NCBI GenBank assembly: GCA_005888395.1
Contig: VAXF01000054.1
Coordinates: forward strand, 1 to 6,881
Source of the DNA: Actinomycetota bacterium
GTDB lineage: Bacteria > Actinomycetota > Acidimicrobiia > Acidimicrobiales > AC-25
Length of the DNA: 6,881 nt
Direction of reading: 5' to 3'
Numbering within the stretch: position 1 is the stretch's first letter; the number at the start of each line of letters is the position of its first letter. The position numbers and the translations under genes were made by a program. The notes under the pieces were generated by a model. It ran no database searches and was not told where the DNA came from. It saw only the letters and a program-made list of their open reading frames with translations. Positions 6,370 to 6,881 of this stretch are shown one piece after another.

Positions 6370-6881
6370 ATGGGTGAGCTGCCGAAGATCGTCTCCGTCG
6401 ACGACCACGTCGTCGGGCCGGCGCACGTGTGGACCGATCGCCTGCCGTCGAAATACCGCGACATCGGGCCGCGGGTCGTGCGGGCGCCGCTGGGCGAGAT
6501 GACCTTCGTCGGCGGCAAGTTCTCGTTCGCGCCCGGCGACGACGGGCCGATGTGCGACTGGTGGTTCTACGAGGACCTGCGCTGGCCGCAGACCCGGTTG
6601 AGCGCGGCGGCGGGGTTCCCGCGTGACGAGGTGAAGATCACCGCCATCACCTACGACGAGATGCGCCCCGGGTGCTACGAGCCCAAGGCCCGGCTCGAGG
6701 ACATGGACGTCAACTGGGTCGACGCGTCGCTCTGCTTCCCGACGTTCCCGCGCTTCTGCGGCCAGACGTTCCTCGAGGCCGACGACAAGGACCTCGGCCT
6801 GCTGTGCGTCAAGGCCTACAACGACTGGATGGTCGACGAGTGGTGCGGCGACACCGGCGGCCGGTTGATCCCGTTGTGCCT
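6370..6881 (+). CDS. Second amidohydrolase (amidohydrolase_2 family), N-terminal part (runs off right edge)
   Basis: 170 codons are present and the frame is still open at the right edge. The protein starts MGELPKIVSVDDHVVGPAHV. The N-terminal metal motif is VDDH (Asp11 and His13), matching Asp10 and His12 of the minus-strand amidohydrolase. A conserved block around TYDEMRPGCY (94-103) through VDASLCF aligns with the same block of that protein (17 of 30 residues identical by hand), and both continue into KAYNDWM or DAYNNFL. It is therefore a diverged paralogue with probably the same fold; the later metal ligands are outside the window. The start codon ATG 6370 has no Shine-Dalgarno, but a -10 element is placed for a leaderless mRNA. 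Transcribed divergently from the MerB-like gene. Confidence 0.9.
   Translation, partial: MGELPKIVSVDDHVVGPAHVWTDRLPSKYRDIGPRVVRAPLGEMTFVGGKFSFAPGDDGPMCDWWFYEDLRWPQTRLSAAAGFPRDEVKITAITYDEMRPGCYEPKARLEDMDVNWVDASLCFPTFPRFCGQTFLEADDKDLGLLCVKAYNDWMVDEWCGDTGGRLIPLC

Noticed and set aside
6429..6626. Short plus-strand frame near the right end
   Set aside because: Out-of-frame shadow of the amidohydrolase starting at 6370, whose frame stays open to the window edge and shows conserved motifs.

Overview
This window is high-G+C DNA (about two thirds G+C by eye). It uses GTG starts freely, and at least two promoters appear to make leaderless mRNAs. It carries an F420-type luciferase-like oxidoreductase beside thiolase, DUF35, SDR and amidohydrolase genes. 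This combination fits an actinobacterium (Actinomycetota, for example a mycobacterial relative or an Acidimicrobiia-type soil or aquatic lineage). The taxonomic call is inference; no rRNA or other marker is present.

Layout. Seven genes run on the minus strand and one, cut by the right edge, runs on the plus strand. From right to left on the minus strand: (i) a MerB/alkylmercury-lyase-like protein (5575-6300) and an LLM-class flavin oxidoreductase (4639-5571), 3 nt apart; (ii) a long perfect-but-one inverted repeat (4580-4627); (iii) a metal-dependent amidohydrolase (3349-4521), an SDR dehydrogenase (2534-3343) and a two-repeat DUF4389 membrane protein (1953-2522), closely packed; (iv) a thiolase (766-1911), a DUF35 zinc-ribbon/OB protein (308-745) and the first 103 codons of an Ltp/SCP-x-like thiolase (1-311), overlapping or coupled. 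A second amidohydrolase (6370-6881, incomplete) diverges from the MerB-like gene. Coding density is very high and no gap exceeds 120 nt. I see no tRNA, rRNA, CRISPR array, insertion sequence or attachment site.

How the genes fit together. The set looks like a catabolic island acting on an acyl-CoA or cyclic/terpenoid/steroid-like substrate. Amidohydrolases of the ACMSD-like superfamily, an NAD-type SDR and an F420/FMN oxidoreductase could modify or open the substrate. A thiolase could remove acetyl- or propionyl-CoA. The DUF35-Ltp pair resembles the ChsH2-Ltp2 type of retro-aldolase that shortens steroid side chains. The substrate cannot be read from the sequence.

Most interesting signals. 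A CTGACG-N3/4-CGTCAG palindrome recurs at three transcription-start regions, overlapping the apparent core promoter each time: before the thiolase operon, before the amidohydrolase operon, and in the divergent region at the right. This suggests one local regulator. Other notable points are an SDR gene with no usual start codon but a well-placed Shine-Dalgarno before CTG; a hairpin that puts the DUF35 ribosome-binding site in its loop; and a MerB-like protein that keeps the cysteine pattern but has Glu at the catalytic Asp position, with no mer genes nearby.
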